Origin: Oenanthe sinensis
Lineage: Eukaryota > Streptophyta > Magnoliopsida > Apiales > Apiaceae
Length of the DNA stretch: 64,000 bases
NCBI GenBank assembly: GCA_028671895.1
Contig: CM053813.1
Coordinates: 41,697,501 to 41,761,500 of the forward strand
Reading direction: 5' to 3'
This document shows positions 22,381 through 37,300 of the stretch, in pieces (positions within the stretch are counted from its first letter, which is position 1; the number at the start of each line of letters is the position of its first letter). The notes under the pieces are model-generated. The model was not told the origin of the DNA and made no database searches. It was given only the letters and a program-made list of their open reading frames with translations. The position numbers were made by a program, and so were the translations under genes.

Positions 22381-25300
22381 CTGAAGATGTTACAATGATG
22401 GGGGATGACCTAGATGCAGCGCTCAAAGGTACCTGATTTAGAGGCTGCACAAGTCCATGATGCACACCTGCAGGAAGTGGCAAATAGTATATATAAATAC
22501 CGACATGCATTACCGTATCACAGGAATTTTGTACTACATATCCATTGTTGACGACAATATCATTAAATATTGAGATCACGCTAGTTAAATATGTCAACTT
22601 ATTCTATAGACCTAGAAACAAAGACATCCATACAATGAAATAAATATCACTATGTGTTATTTTAGCTCTTTTTTTCCTTCTTTCAATAGATCTTTTCAAA
22701 GTGGGCAAGATAATTATAATTGTTTCCACAGCATATGTGCCTGCTTCAGTTCTTCAGAGGCTACAAGAAGCACACATTACCTAAAAAATCCGATTATAAA
22801 CAACTGAGTCTGTCTAAAAAATCAGGATCATATTAATTTCTTGCGTCTGAAAGATACAGTAAACAACTAAACACAATATTTAGGGTCTCAATGAATCAAC
22901 ATTTCTAGATGATAGTAGAGAGGTACCCCAGATTAATAGAATATTTCTCAATTAGCAGCTTCCTAGGTGAATTGTACTTGTATTTTTAAAGATTATTCTT
23001 CAGCAAATAAGGACAAAAGAGCTTGCGACATATTGTCATCATCTTCGTTTCAATCAATATATTACAGGAACTTCATTTGGTTAGATAACTCTAGTTTCAA
23101 ATTCACAAAGATTTTGCAATTACATGAATTTGATTTTGAAGGGAAAAAAGTAAAAAACTGACAAGAAAAAGAAACAATAAAAAAAAATGATTCTCTATTT
23201 TCAAGACATGCAGTGGTTCTTTTCGAGAAGTTGTATACTTGTCTTCTGCTTTGTTATAGAAACCTTGAGTACTTGGCTTATTGATGAATAGGTTCCTACT
23301 GAGTGCACATAAAAATAAATAGATAAATAATAAAACCTAAAATTCTACATTACGCTATCTACCTTCTATCAAGTATGGAGTACATAGAGAATGAAAAGTA
23401 AAAATAGTTCTATTATTTAAAGTTCAGGGTTTAGAGTCACTGTTTCCATTTTAGGGTATTAGGGTCCAAGAGTCATTCTGCCTAATTTAATTTCCTAATA
23501 GATTTGTTTTTTTCTTTCAATAGTACTTTCTATTTTGATTTTGTAAGAATAGAGTACCACCATTAGGTAATATCTTAATCTTCTACACTTTCTCATCAAG
23601 TGCTTAATGCAGGTCATCTAACGATACTCTGTGATGAACCATAAAAAAAGTATTAAAAAGGAAGAAAGGTAGAAATGCTTATATTGCATTACACGGATAT
23701 ATAAATTTGCATGAGATTTGCCTAATAAATAGCATGGACTTTACTAAACAATATATATATATTTGTGCTCTGAAGAGAATGGCAGAGCGCCATCTATCCA
23801 CAGAGTGTTGCAACTTTATTCAAAGGAAGGGAGAGTAATTCAATTATCAGGAAATCTAGAGAACAATATATGGAATCCTAACTCCTACATCTGTTCATCA
23901 CTTGTAAAATTATTTCGTTAAAATTAGCAAATTATCTTATAGGTCGTGTTCACTTGGATAGGACAAAATGGGGTGCCAATGGAATGGATTGAAAGTCGAA
24001 CTAATTTATGGATATGCAAACCAAAAATTTCATTACTTCCTCTCTTCCATTCAACATGTTTGTATTAAGCTTGGATCCGCCAATTTCGAAATAAACAGGC
24101 ATTCCTATCTTGCACCATTTCCCTCGTAAATCTTATTATACAAATTTGCAACTTTCTTACATTTTTCACATTCCCTACATGCCTCTCCTACTCTTATTTC
24201 CTCAGGAATTTTATCCCTCTCCTTCGAAGTGAACACAACCTCAGTCTCCTGAACCGAAACTCTTGATTAGTAATTTGTATGGGTAGAGTAAAACTGGAAT
24301 TCTCGACGTGGTGAAGACGATCTGACTTCCTTAATGTACTATTCATTTACACAGTTGAGTTGCAGACACTCAACCGTAGCACCAGAAAAATAATAGAAGA
24401 CCAGAGTTTTTCTACCTAGTGACCAAATACAGAAATCATACAGAGAAGTCGTGCAACATCAAACTCGCATTTTATAGGAATTTGAGTTGGTTAGCAAAAT
24501 ACAGAATTTAGAACCATACCCCAACATACCAATAAAAAGCAAATGCAGAACAAGCATTATAAGTCTATTAACATGAAGCGGTCAATGGTATAACATAAAA
24601 TTTAAAGGCAGGACCAAACAATGTCTAACCATGTCAGGTCCCCTTCTGAAAATAATTCATGAACCCAAATAGCTACAAGAAACAGTATAATTTCGGAGTG
24701 CTATCTTTAAAAACACGAGGATGAGGGTTTAGCGTTGTGATAAAGGCAGCCATTACTCGTGACAAAGGTCATGAGTCCAATTCCTCCCTCCATATATAAC
24801 TTACAAAATAAATGACATACCTTGTTGCATTCCATTGCACCTAGAAGGTTCCGCACACTTGGACCTAAAAGCATCAGCTAGAATTTCATTCATGAGAACT
24901 TTGTTATAATTTTTATCAAGTTGGTTCTTCTTCTGTTGGAACACAACATCAAGATCCTTACACTTATCTTCATATTTCCTATGCACTTCAGCCATAAGTT
25001 CTTCGAACTCGGATTTTAGTCTCATCTTCTGCTGAAGAAATAGTAAATTATAAGTGACTGGGAAAAACTTTATTAATCACAAGATAAAACTTCAACGAAA
25101 AAAGTGAGAACTGACCGCATCCTCATAGAGCTTGATAGCTTGTTCAGTTTCCTTACATAACCTTTCCTGTTCATTCTGCAGTGGATTACTATATGAAGTC
25201 AGCTTAAGGATTTGTGAAGTAACCTGGTGTTCAGCACGCAATGGGAGGTGTTGCAATCCTTGTACAACAGACAAATCTACTCCTGTGGGAATGACAGCTT

Positions 25301-28300
25301 GTCTAGGAAGCTCTGTTTTTCCCCCAATGACTTGTTGCGCAGCCTCAAAGTTCAGGAGAGATGTATTCGAAATGAGTGGCAGATGATCAAGTGTACTGGT
25401 GGATGGAAAATCAGGCTGATTTTGCTGAAGAGGAGTTTTTATCACATCAGTAGGGAGATGCAGTTCCACATTTGATACAAGATGCTGAGCTTGACTTGGG
25501 AGCTCTTCTGCGGGCTCAACCATTCGTTGTGGAATCTCAGGCTGATTGTCTGCAAGATGCCTTTCCTGATCATCATCCAGAGGATTCTCTTCCACAATTT
25601 GACCAGTCACTTCCTCTACAATCCTTTCTGGTGTTTCTGGTAGAATCATTTCACCTAGCCCACTCGACGTAATTTTATCCGGATTCAGATTTTCAGCGTG
25701 ATGAAGACTAATAGAGACAGTGTTTTTAAGACCATTGGCGGGACTGCCTAATGCATTAGGCTGCTGACTTGTAGAAACAGGCACACTTTTTGATGCCATG
25801 TTCCCCGCCACATCATCATTACAGTTTGGACTTTCTGTTATAACAAGGCCATTACATCCTAAATCCTGATTTGAATCAGTTGCACAAGTACTACCTGGGA
25901 CCATCTTACCTTTATTTGCTTCACTTGCAATATCATCAGGATGTCTACTCAGAGTTGCATCATTCTCAAAAACATTCGGAGACACGTGTTCTGTAGCCTG
26001 AGAGTATCCTACCTCCTGAATATCCGATCGATGTGAATCCAGCTCATCTTGACAGGTAACTTCGGTAGCAAAGGATGCTGATTTTAACCACTTTGCAACC
26101 TTGCTTCTCTCATTTGATAATGCATATAAATGCTTTGCTTTTAATTCTTCAACACTTTCCTCCCTCTGGCGTTCAAGTTCTTCCAAATTCTTTCTCCATT
26201 TATTATCTGATACCTTCAACTTATCCGTTACCAAAGGTTGCTTATACACCGCCGTATAGATAGCAGACTCCACATTCTTCTTACTTTCAATTTCTGCTCT
26301 CTGGACCTCCCACGATTCGTTCATTTTTCTGATTTCCTCTTCCTGTTTCTGTTTCAGTTTTTCTATCCGCTTCTTACATTTCCTCTGGATCAGTTCAAAA
26401 TTGTTCTCTGTATCTTCCTTGTGACTTTCATCATCTTGTGATACATCGGTATGTACCTGATCTCTTATTTCTTCGAGCTCTGGTTTCACGATTTGCAATT
26501 GTGACAAATTCTCATCTAGTGTTCCTTCTTTAAAATTTTTAACCCCTGATATGCTAGTCTCAGATAAATCTGATAACATATTCTCCTCGAATGTTTTCTT
26601 CAATTTCCGCACAGTCAAAGAATAAACAGAGTCTGCCTCCATTTCACTACAACTAAATTTTAAATGTTTTCTTGCAATGAAAAGAGAATCTTTCCTATTA
26701 ACCTTCAGTTTCGAAAGTGAAGCTGAACCCCAGCACTGAAACAGAAAAATAATCAGCACTTCAATCATCATTAGATTTGAATATAGCATGCAAAAAAAGT
26801 GATGTTAAATTTTATATAAGTTTGAAAAGAGACAGGAATAAAAACAAAAAACAAGCCGATTAAAAGAATCAGACCTAAGAAACGAATTCCTGTTGGCATG
26901 TTATTACTGTCAAATCTTTTTATTTTAATGAGGATATAGTCTTACCAGAGCTAGAAGGAATGCCTGCAATATACTTGCTGAGCCACTTTTGACTTGATGT
27001 TTAGAGATAACATACTCGAGAAAGCGTTCTGCCATAATCTTGCCTTCATCCTGAATATTACAGTGTCAGATGTTTACAAAAAACATCAACTGAAACTATT
27101 CTTATCAATACAGCAGAAATGAAATACCAGTTTATCAAAAGAAACAACACAAGGCTATACCGCTATAAATTGCAACAACAATATATATGTCAGCAAGGGA
27201 ATAAGAGTTACATACAGAAAATTTCAAAATTTCACAAAGCTTCAAAAAATATGGTTTCACAAGATCAATATTCGTTTGTGCATTAGGCAGTGTGCACTTC
27301 TCAGAAATATTTATAGGAACATTGCTCTGGCGAAATAAGGAGGTCGCACTAGGATTAATACAATTGGTCTCTCCATTCTTACGCTTCTTTCCAACTTGAA
27401 CAGCTCCACATTCTGTATTCTGTATATCATCAAAATATTGGAGCTTTTTCCGGTGCCTCTGAGTTTTCCCAGATAAATATTTCCACTTCAGAATCCTTCT
27501 ATTCAGCAATTTTGTCCAAAATTTATGTGGATGTTCATCATCAGACAACTGAATTTGTTGTTCACCCAGCAACTTCAGAGTCGGACTGTATATTCCACCC
27601 CTCTGCTCAATCTTAAGAATGCAAGAGTTGTCAATATCATCACATTCACCACTTTGAGAAATTAACGCCGAAATTTCATCTACTACTTTGCTCAAAAGTG
27701 CTTGTTCAGATGATACTTTCACATCAGGTGTACTATGAAATTCATGCAGCCTATCGAGTAAATATGATGCACCCCACATTAGCAATGAGTTACTAGTTGC
27801 ACGATTTATGCTCTCTAAGTTGCTTTCGAGAGTTAGTCCCTGTTTAGCAAGAATCAAAACTTTTTCTTCAACAGTAAAAGCTGAATATAAACGAAATATC
27901 TTTATTTGTTTAAATTGTGAATCAATTGATATTCTGTTTAGTGCTTTTACATCATACGCTGGATTCCAGTCACTGTCAAATATTATAATTGTGTCCACTG
28001 ACACAAGTTTAATGCTTGGGAGACAAGCACGATTTTCTAATAAAAACATGAATCTCCCATTCCCCTTGTTGAAATTGTTCATTGCTGCTTGCCTTGATTT
28101 AGATGGGATCACCCCACCATCAAGACGTTCATAGGCATCTGCGCCATATTTCTCCCTCAAGAAATCATCCAATATATCTCCCAACCCCAGTGTGTCCCTT
28201 CCAGATCCAGCTACTGACTGTCAGAATATATGCATATTACGACAAAGTGATAGAAATCAAAACAGATGAATTCATATAATTTAATAGCCAGAAAAATGAA

Positions 28301-31300
28301 ATTAAGAAAGTTAATATGACATTAATGTATCGAATATGAACATTGCACATATGTTTAAATTAACTTATAAAGGTCGCTCTAATATTAATTAAATGAACTT
28401 AAGATCTCAAGTTCTGCTATTATTATAGTATCGATAGTATAGATAGTATAAATATGTATAAATATTATTATGGTTAATGATAACTTATGAACTTCTTAAA
28501 AGTAAAAACAAAATATATAAGTTAGGCATTATTCTAAAAAGTATCTTCTGTCAAATTTCTAATAATCTAAGTAAAATTTTAAGTTTAATTTATTACATAA
28601 ATATATTTTATTAACATAAATTTGAAATGAGACTACTTAAATTTTTTCCAAACAGGCTCTAAACTTCCTATAAAAACATATAATCTTTTATTACGAAATA
28701 AATTAAACAGAATGATAGACTAGTTACAAAATAATTTTTAAAGTAGAGTTCTACAAGTAAAGGTAGTGCAACTTAGTTAGTAATCTATGTATACCACAAT
28801 AGGTTATGGATTAGCTACCAAAATTGGATCATGCATGTACTGCTAACAATTAACAACAATAATTCAGATTCTGTAAAAATCAATGAATCTGTTTTCTTTT
28901 ATCAATGACCAAAGATAAATTCATAGCAGGGATATGAATACATAATTAGTGTTCCACTGTTCCTTATAATTAAATTGGTAATTTAAAAAAATATGAAAGT
29001 GACTATGAAAAAAAAAAGAGATTAAAACAATATAATATTAAAATTTTGTTTTTATTGGATTGATTTATAGACTTGCAATCAGAGATTAGGTGGATGAGAT
29101 AAAAATTGGAAATCCATTTATATATATAGGGTACTATTCCAATAGAAACTAATTTAGTCTAGAAACTAAAAACAAGTGGCATACTTGTAATTATTTATAA
29201 AATTTAAAATACACATATTTCTATAATTGGGTAGTATATGTAAGATGGATGTTTCCTCCTTTTTAAACAAGCCCTGCTCCATTTTCAATATTGTTCACAG
29301 TTGTCCCACCACCATTGTTACCATCACATCTGAATAAAGATTTCTAACGACTTTTCTTTCTCACTCATCTTCCTTTATAATCTCTACCTCTCTCTTATTT
29401 TCATCTTTAATATCAAGGAAGATTTAAATGTGTGTGTGTATCACTACATGTAATTATGATTATGCCGTCGCCATCTCCTCCATCGTTCGATGAAGATTTA
29501 TATGTATATCATTACACTTAATCACCACCTATTCAGTTTGATGATTTGTAGTATACAATTTAGTGATTTGTACAATATAATTTGGTGACTCTTAGTATAT
29601 AAATTAGTGATTTGCTATTATCAAGATATTCCTGCCCGCATCTTGAATCACCACCAAAAATTCACCACTTTGACTCACCAATCACCATTAAAACCACTCT
29701 CAGTACACAATTATATCAGTGCTATTACCACCATACAATCAAACCACCATATCTTACCTCGTCACCATAACCACCATCTATCTACTACCGATTATCAATT
29801 TTAATTATATAAATCATCAAATTATGTAGTACTACCATCAATTTCTATACATAATAAGTGAAGATCGGATGAAGGGGATATGGAGGAGGGGGGAGAGTGT
29901 GTGTGTGATGTTGAAATCCGATTGGTAACAAATTTGCCGGAAAAGATGAAGGTTGTCGGAGAAACATTATACATGATTAGGGAGGGATATAGCAGATTTC
30001 ATGAATAATGACGGATAAGGAGGCCGGAGAAGATGATATAGTAGAAATTAGTGAGGAATATATGTAAATGTATATGATGCAAATGGGTGGTCTAGATTGA
30101 AAGTACGTAGCAGTCGTTAACCAGCGTTTTTACACAATGTTACTATCTTAATAATTTAACCAGAAAGAATGGAATTATTTTTTACTTTATCATATATAGC
30201 GTGTATATATATATACACATATATACACAAACTAACTATATTATTAAAGCCGAAACAAAAAATTTGGTAGTCGCTCAGTAATTGGGCCTAACTTTTAAAT
30301 ATTAATCTTCTAATCAAAACACAACTCTAAACCAAAGACAAAAACCTTATCCTCTCTAAATACAAACATAAATAAAATATAAACAAAACACACAAATTTT
30401 ATTCCCTTTAAATAAAAACACAAATAAAATATGTGAAAACTATATAAGAATAGTTCTATACATAATATTAAATAAAACTTAAATTGTTGTTAGAAGAATA
30501 AAAATAAATTCAAATCAGAAAAATAAGAAATTAAAACAAAAATAAAAAAAATATTAAGAATATTGTCATACATCAAGCTAGTGTGTGTGTGTGTATTATG
30601 TACATATTATAAAAAAATATTTGAGATTAATGTTCTTATCCTAAGATCCATATAAGATCCTAAGTTATCTACATGACTGACTAATTTGTTTAAGATTCGT
30701 AATTAATCTAATTAGCGCTAATTTTTTCCAACATTAGTTCCCGGATATCCATTGGTTAATTATTTGAATTTTAATATAGTATTGAACATATATACTAGTA
30801 TGGAAGTACCACAATAGCCTTGTTATTAAACAAACAAATAAAAAATATAACCAAGGATATTTATCCAATTGCTAGTAGCGGCACAAAAAAGAGTAGTGCT
30901 AGGTATTCCAAATTAATATAATCAAGGCCAAAGTCTACATTTACATTCAGCGAGCGAAAAATGAACAAAATGGGACCTTTTGAGAGAAGACTCAATAGCT
31001 GATACAGTATACGCCTCCTTCATAAACAATATCTAAGGTAGAAGCATGCATGACATTGAGAACAAACAACAAAAATGAGAAAAAAGAAGAATATAGTGGC
31101 CAAAAACAGAGACCAACACAAAATTCCAGCTAAATAAAACCACCAACAACTCTCGGAAGGGTCCTCATGTAAAAGTGGAAAAGTGGTCTCGGAAATGGGC
31201 ATTAGACGACCTAGCCAAAGTCGAGTAAATTGTCTCGAACTTGTAGCACAATTCAACTTTGGATTGTGTGTTTTTTGTCCCGAACAAAGCCAATTTCAAC

Positions 31301-34300
31301 CCACTTGTAGAAGATGGCAAAAAGAATACCGAAAACGCATTCAAATAAGACAACATACTTGAGTATAGATGTTCGGTGGTTGTTATACTTTTATTCAATT
31401 CAGGACTCCAGGAGAGGTCTATACGGAAACTAGCACTATCATTAATAAATCATGATGAAAAATCTTGGACATTATCTTTTCATAAATGAGTCAAACTTAA
31501 GCAACCTTTACATCGTGGAAAATGTTACCTTTGAGAATTAAGAACACATGTTCAATTCTTTTGTAGAACATCAAATCAAAAAAATTACATTTTGCATCCC
31601 TAAAGTTATACTTGCTCGATCAAGGAGTGACCATCTATCTAGACTTGTCTAGTTAAATCTATACCACATAACATCATCCGCTGCATTCAGCTATAAAGTA
31701 GGATGATCTTAGACTGTTACAGGGGTATTATAATTTTTTATAATATTTAACTGGTATATCATTTTCTCCTTCATTAAGAGCCCCAATTTCGCAGTATGAA
31801 GCATAATTTCATATGCTCACCATCCAATGTCAAATTAAGACATCATTTGGGAGATGAATTGAAGACCTGGAACTTCTATTCCTTGCCCCGACCTATGGTC
31901 TCTCAAAATCATTCTATCAGTTCAATCTAGAGCTATTAAAACCCAATGGTAAATTTAATATAGCTAATACGTTGAATTTCCTTATCAGTTCAATCATTCT
32001 ATCTATTTCTTTTTTCTTCGAATAAGGTATGTATTTCCTTATTTAGTTATTTTAATATTCCTTCCATTGGTACTTTCTGGTTAATTTGATGAATTCAATG
32101 AGTCACAAAATACCAAAACCCATGTCACCTTCCCAATTTTTGTATGAGATATAATCTATCCTGCACCCGTTCAACTCGGTTAATTGTCCACGTCAACCGA
32201 GACGATTCCAAAACTATAGAACATGAAAAAGTTGTCAACCCTATTTATGATTAATTTCTTGTTTTGGGGATCATTTTTGTTTTGGAATCTTCATTATTGA
32301 TATTTTTAATCCCCCTAATTCATACCGCATTAGAATATGTCAGTGACTGATACATATTTGATTAATATTTTCAATCCCTTCTTGATATTCTAAACACCAA
32401 TTCATACTGCATTAGAATATGTTAGTGATTAATACATATTATTTGTAGCGTGGTAAGAAAGAAAAGAAAAGGATGTCCCTTTCATTTCTAAATCAAAAGT
32501 GTTGTGTGTTTATTATATAATTTTCAAGTATTTCCTGAACAAATAGATTTCATTGGATTATCTACTTAGCTGGCTATAACTTTCTTGCTTATCTGATTCT
32601 TTTGATTTGCTTATGATATTATCTTACTGGTTTGATTTATAAACATACTTACATACCCTGTTTACCAAACCAAATAAATGTGCACTTGGTACGTAGATCT
32701 TTCTTAATAGTCCAATACAGATCACCCAACATATATCATTATATGATTGGATTTTTCAATGTTCTTCTTTATCATCACCTGGTGTGCACATATGTAATAT
32801 GTGTATATATATAAGCTCATCTTTAAATGTTCTTTAAATTACTGTCTTTTTCTTTACAACTCCAAGTTTACAGTTGTTTGTTGTTCAATTAGCAAATGGT
32901 ACGATTTTTACTTCACTACACACTAAATTTCTAGCTTAAAAACATAGGTTTAATTTGCCTAAAATTGAACTGAGATTGTTTTAATGTAATGATTTAGGTA
33001 TCCAGTTATTTAATCCACTGTTTGTTTAAGCTTTGAATATGGATATCTAATTTTGACATTATTTTGGCTTTTAATACAAGTCTTTGATTAATTTTTTATG
33101 ATACATCAATCTTCTAAAAGATGGGAATTGAAATTAGACGATGAAGGTACGTACAGTGATTAATCGGATTGATTAATCGGAAATAATTTAATTTAATAAA
33201 TAATAATATATAATTATATTTAAACATCTTCAAATTATCATAAAATTTATAATAAAAAATATCATATTTCATTAGTCCATACATATTTAGGTGTTAAAAT
33301 TTACAAAAAAAACTACTTATCATTAGCATTTAAATGGTTTATACCTAATAGTCATTACTTAATACTCCCTTTGTCCCATTTTATTTGGCTGAGTTTCTAT
33401 TCTAGTTTGTCCCAAAAACTTGTCTTCTTTCCTTTCATATAGATTTAAGTTACACCCATACCCTTAATAATTATGCATTGGTAATATGCTATTTGTATTA
33501 TTCAATGCAAGAACTCTTCCTTTATAGTTTATACCTATACATTAATGTAATTACAAGGGTATTATAGTTAAAATAAAGATAAAATTTACTTTTTATTAAT
33601 ATGTGTGCAAAAGTCAAATCAGCCAATTAAAATGAGACAGAGGTAATAGTTAATCTCAGTAGTTATTACATAAAATATACATAATTATTAGGAATTTGAG
33701 AGAGTACTTGAAATTTACGAAGGATTTAGGGTCATACAACCCATATTTATTGTAAATTTGTAATATAAATATATTAATTATCAATTTTTTTTGAAATTTT
33801 AACTTCTAAAAAAATTTGACCAGTTTTTGACCGTTTAAACTGATTTTTGACCGTTTTAACCGATTTTTTCCGTCTGGCCCGATCTTTGACCAAGTTTCTG
33901 AAAAAAAACGTTCTTTGACACGATTTCCAATTAATCGAGACGGACCGTCCGTCTATGATTAATCGGAAAAGACGCCGTCTTTTAGAACACTGTGATATAT
34001 ATAACTAAATGGATCGGATCTGAGATCAGTTTATACGAAGATAAACGGATCGGATTCCTACAACTTGTCAAATCCGATCCATATAAAAGTTAAAAGATTT
34101 GGACATGAATTTTGTGAAATCCTATCTTAAGCCAACACGATTACAGGCCTGGAAAGAATTATAGATAACAAACTACAGACATAATTTATTAAATACATAT
34201 ATTTTATGTTTAACTAAATGCCTATATTTTGTTAAATACATAAGCAAAAAAATGTATATTTGCAAAAAAATGCATCATTTTCTGCGAACGATAAATATGG

Positions 34301-37300
34301 AATGTTGATTAAATTAAAAATAGGGACTAAATTGGTTCTAAGTTCTATCACTGACCATATTTCTACTTTGATTCATACCCTGGATATAGAGAGTATATAA
34401 GTTTAGTGGTAAATCTACAATCTTCATAGAAGAGTTCCATTTTCTCACAAATCATACTCAAATCGTAATGGTATATAACAATCTAGGCAGAGATGGTCAA
34501 CTAAAGAATCATTTCACTATTCTGGACTAAACTACTTGTCATGCTAACATCATTCCTGTCCTACTACTGTCTACAGTGCAACAAAAGAATTCAAATTGGT
34601 AAAATTTTAGCTCCGGATGCCACTTGATGCAGAATAGAATTAATCACGAGCAGGATAAAGGATAAAAATCTATCTACAGAGAAACCTCATAAATAAGCAT
34701 ATTTACCAGCAGACACCCTCTTGTTGTTGTCAATACTTACTAAGATCTCATACTTAGTAGTAGTTTAGTTTATTACCCTACTAATGAATGCTATCCAACA
34801 TATTAGTTTGTGGGAGTATAGTTACACTTAACCAAGACAATCACATAAGCAGAGATGATCAAATCTTCTAAATCATTGAGTTGCCACACACCTGAAATAG
34901 GATTAGAACTCTCAGTTGTTGTTTTTTAATTTCTGAGAGTATCATCTCCAGGAGTTGTAATTTTCCACTGGCTTTTATCTCCGCGTCCAAGAAACTAATG
35001 GGAGGAAGATCTTTAATTATCACGTGTTTAAGAGAAGGATCAACAATATAAGGATGGTCACAGCTCTGAAAAGCAAGTAAGTGCAATATAACATCAGAAA
35101 TTCAGAGAGGTTAAAAAAATTAGACCTATATTCATATCATAATCAGAAAGACTGTATGTAGATTGCAGGCATATGTTCCCAAAAAGTGAAGATAAAGGTA
35201 TAACATATAAGCCAGCAGCCTTCCCACAATGGTGGAAATAATGCCTAAGAGGCCTAACCTTTCGAGTTGAGAAGACAATATCCCGGAGAGCCCCTACAGG
35301 ATCAGTCCTCGAACATGAGCACAGTGATATAGAATTAGACAAAAGTGTATCACAGTACTGCTCAAGCTGCACATTGGATATTAGAGAAGGAACCCAAAAC
35401 TCTACAAACTTGGAAGAGCTTGACTTTCCTTCGCATGCAATATATTTTGACAACCTCTCTCTTAATTTACAAAGACTGTCGACTGACTCAGCTTTCAGGA
35501 CATCAACATTTATGGAATCACCGCAAGATTCAAGCAATGACAGCAGATTTAAGTATTCAGTGACATTATCCTGCAAAATTCTGATGATTATCGAGGATTA
35601 TTGTTATATGTCAAAACAGAGAAGGGAAACGAGAAACCGGTCTAACCTTCAATGCACCACTATAAAGAAGAATCTTTACATCAGCTGCTAGCATCTTAAT
35701 TCGTTCAAATTGAGATGAGACTTCAGGTTGTTGGCACTCATCAACTATTAATGCTTTCCATTTAATGGAGTCCAAGAATAGGAGATCCTGGAGAAATATA
35801 TGCCTGAGGTAAATTTGAATACAATGCAAAGAATATACATATACTATGAACATATCCATTAGGTTGATTTTTAGAAATGAAAAATATATATCTAGTCTAA
35901 AATATTTAGTGAGGAGTGCAGGCCTTCATTACCCAACTCTTTATTTCGGGCAATTAACACTCAGACATGGGTGTAGACACTTATTTTGGGCTAAAAACAT
36001 ATATATTTTTCAAAAGCATACCAATAAGTACGGGTAACAAACAATTTCGTCAAAAAAGCCAGGAAAAAAAAAGTTCCATATAATACTCCGTACAAGGTAT
36101 TATTTAATTCTCTAGTTTATGTCAATTTTTCCACCCACTTAATCTCAGAACTAAAAATGCTTGCACCCTGTTTGGAACATACATAGGATAACAATTAAAG
36201 GTGATTGATAGTCCTGTAACATACCTTGTTTACTACTAGTGAACCCTCTCATGCAGGTTTAACTTATTTTCACATCCACAAAAGTTCCTTTCTTGTTTCC
36301 AAAATAAAGCAAAAGATTACATCGCATTTAATGCTATATTATTATAAGCTGGTACAAATGGTAAATATCGATGTAGAGTATAGTTTGGTTTAGCATTACT
36401 CAACCCACATTTGAATATGAACATTACGAGATTTTTTGACATACAATTCCCATACATTGTAGGGGGTGATACTAGACGTACAACATCTTAATGACAAAAC
36501 TACTCAAACTTATCATCACCAATGTTAAATCTTAAAGACTCTGTGAGTTTAAACTACATTGCTGCTAATCAATCTTTAATAGGAGTTCTACTTTTCAGCT
36601 ATTTATATATAAAATCTCTCCTTGTATGGCATTCCTTTCTTGGGAGAAAATAGGGGGGGGGAACGGAACAAATATGATGTTGCCATCTCTACTAATATGA
36701 CATCCTTGTTTATCTTCGGCTGTCTCAAGCTACTAGGTCTACAGCAATTTTAAGCCTAAAAGATGGGCTTAGTGATGTACCTCAACCACAATTTCCACCG
36801 AGGACAAAAGCACATGAAGCATTATTCTACCATCATCATCATAAAACTCCAGTGTCCTGACACATTTTCTGTTATCACTACTCCCATTATATACTACAAT
36901 ATCTACAGATGGTACTACACGCAAGAACTCAGCTTCCCACACTGGAAGCAAACTGGAAGTTGTTACAATAAGAAAGGGCTGACAAATATCAGATAAGGAT
37001 ACAATATATAAAAGCATCTTCATTATTCTGTCCTGCAAACAAATGTAGCTTACATTAGTTTCAACACATGAACAGTACTTCATTAATGAAGAGAACTAAT
37101 CCAATTGGCATGAAAATTAATTCAAGTAAAAAAAAATCAGGTGCTAGACCAGCCCAACAAAGTAGTACTCTTTGTCAGCTTTACAATATAAATCTCTTCC
37201 TCCGTTACCCGGACTCTTCAATTTTGCCCTCATACCCGTGTCCACCGGACATGACATGGGTGTGGGTATGATATATGCGGCGGATCCTTCATGTAAAAAC

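Larger units (their letters stand above)
28218..34891. other. 6.7-kb intron 11 of the MOM1-like gene
   Basis: The intron separates the SNF2-like half from the helicase-C-like half. It contains a Stowaway MITE inside a larger element (33.1-34.0 kb), a CA/GT-rich and AT-rich repeat region (29.3-30.6 kb, including a TA/CA palindrome near 30198-30232), and no recognised gene. Minus-strand ORFs at 31020-31256 and 31165-31398 overlap each other in different frames and match nothing I know. Confidence 0.75.

Noticed and set aside
25132..26441. Several plus-strand ORFs within the large MOM1-like exon
   Set aside because: They are shadows of the minus-strand exon 26735-25116, whose frame is long and family-consistent.
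29607..29804. Plus-strand ORF rich in His/Thr/Ser
   Set aside because: It is a translation of a CAC/ACC-type simple-sequence stretch in an intron.
31020..31398. Overlapping minus-strand ORFs in intron 11
   Set aside because: Different frames over the same bases, a hydrophobic low-complexity end, no family match, and no repeat-protein motif.
35345..35691. Plus-strand ORFs opposite MOM1-like exon 9
   Set aside because: Antisense shadows of the coding exon 35570-35259.
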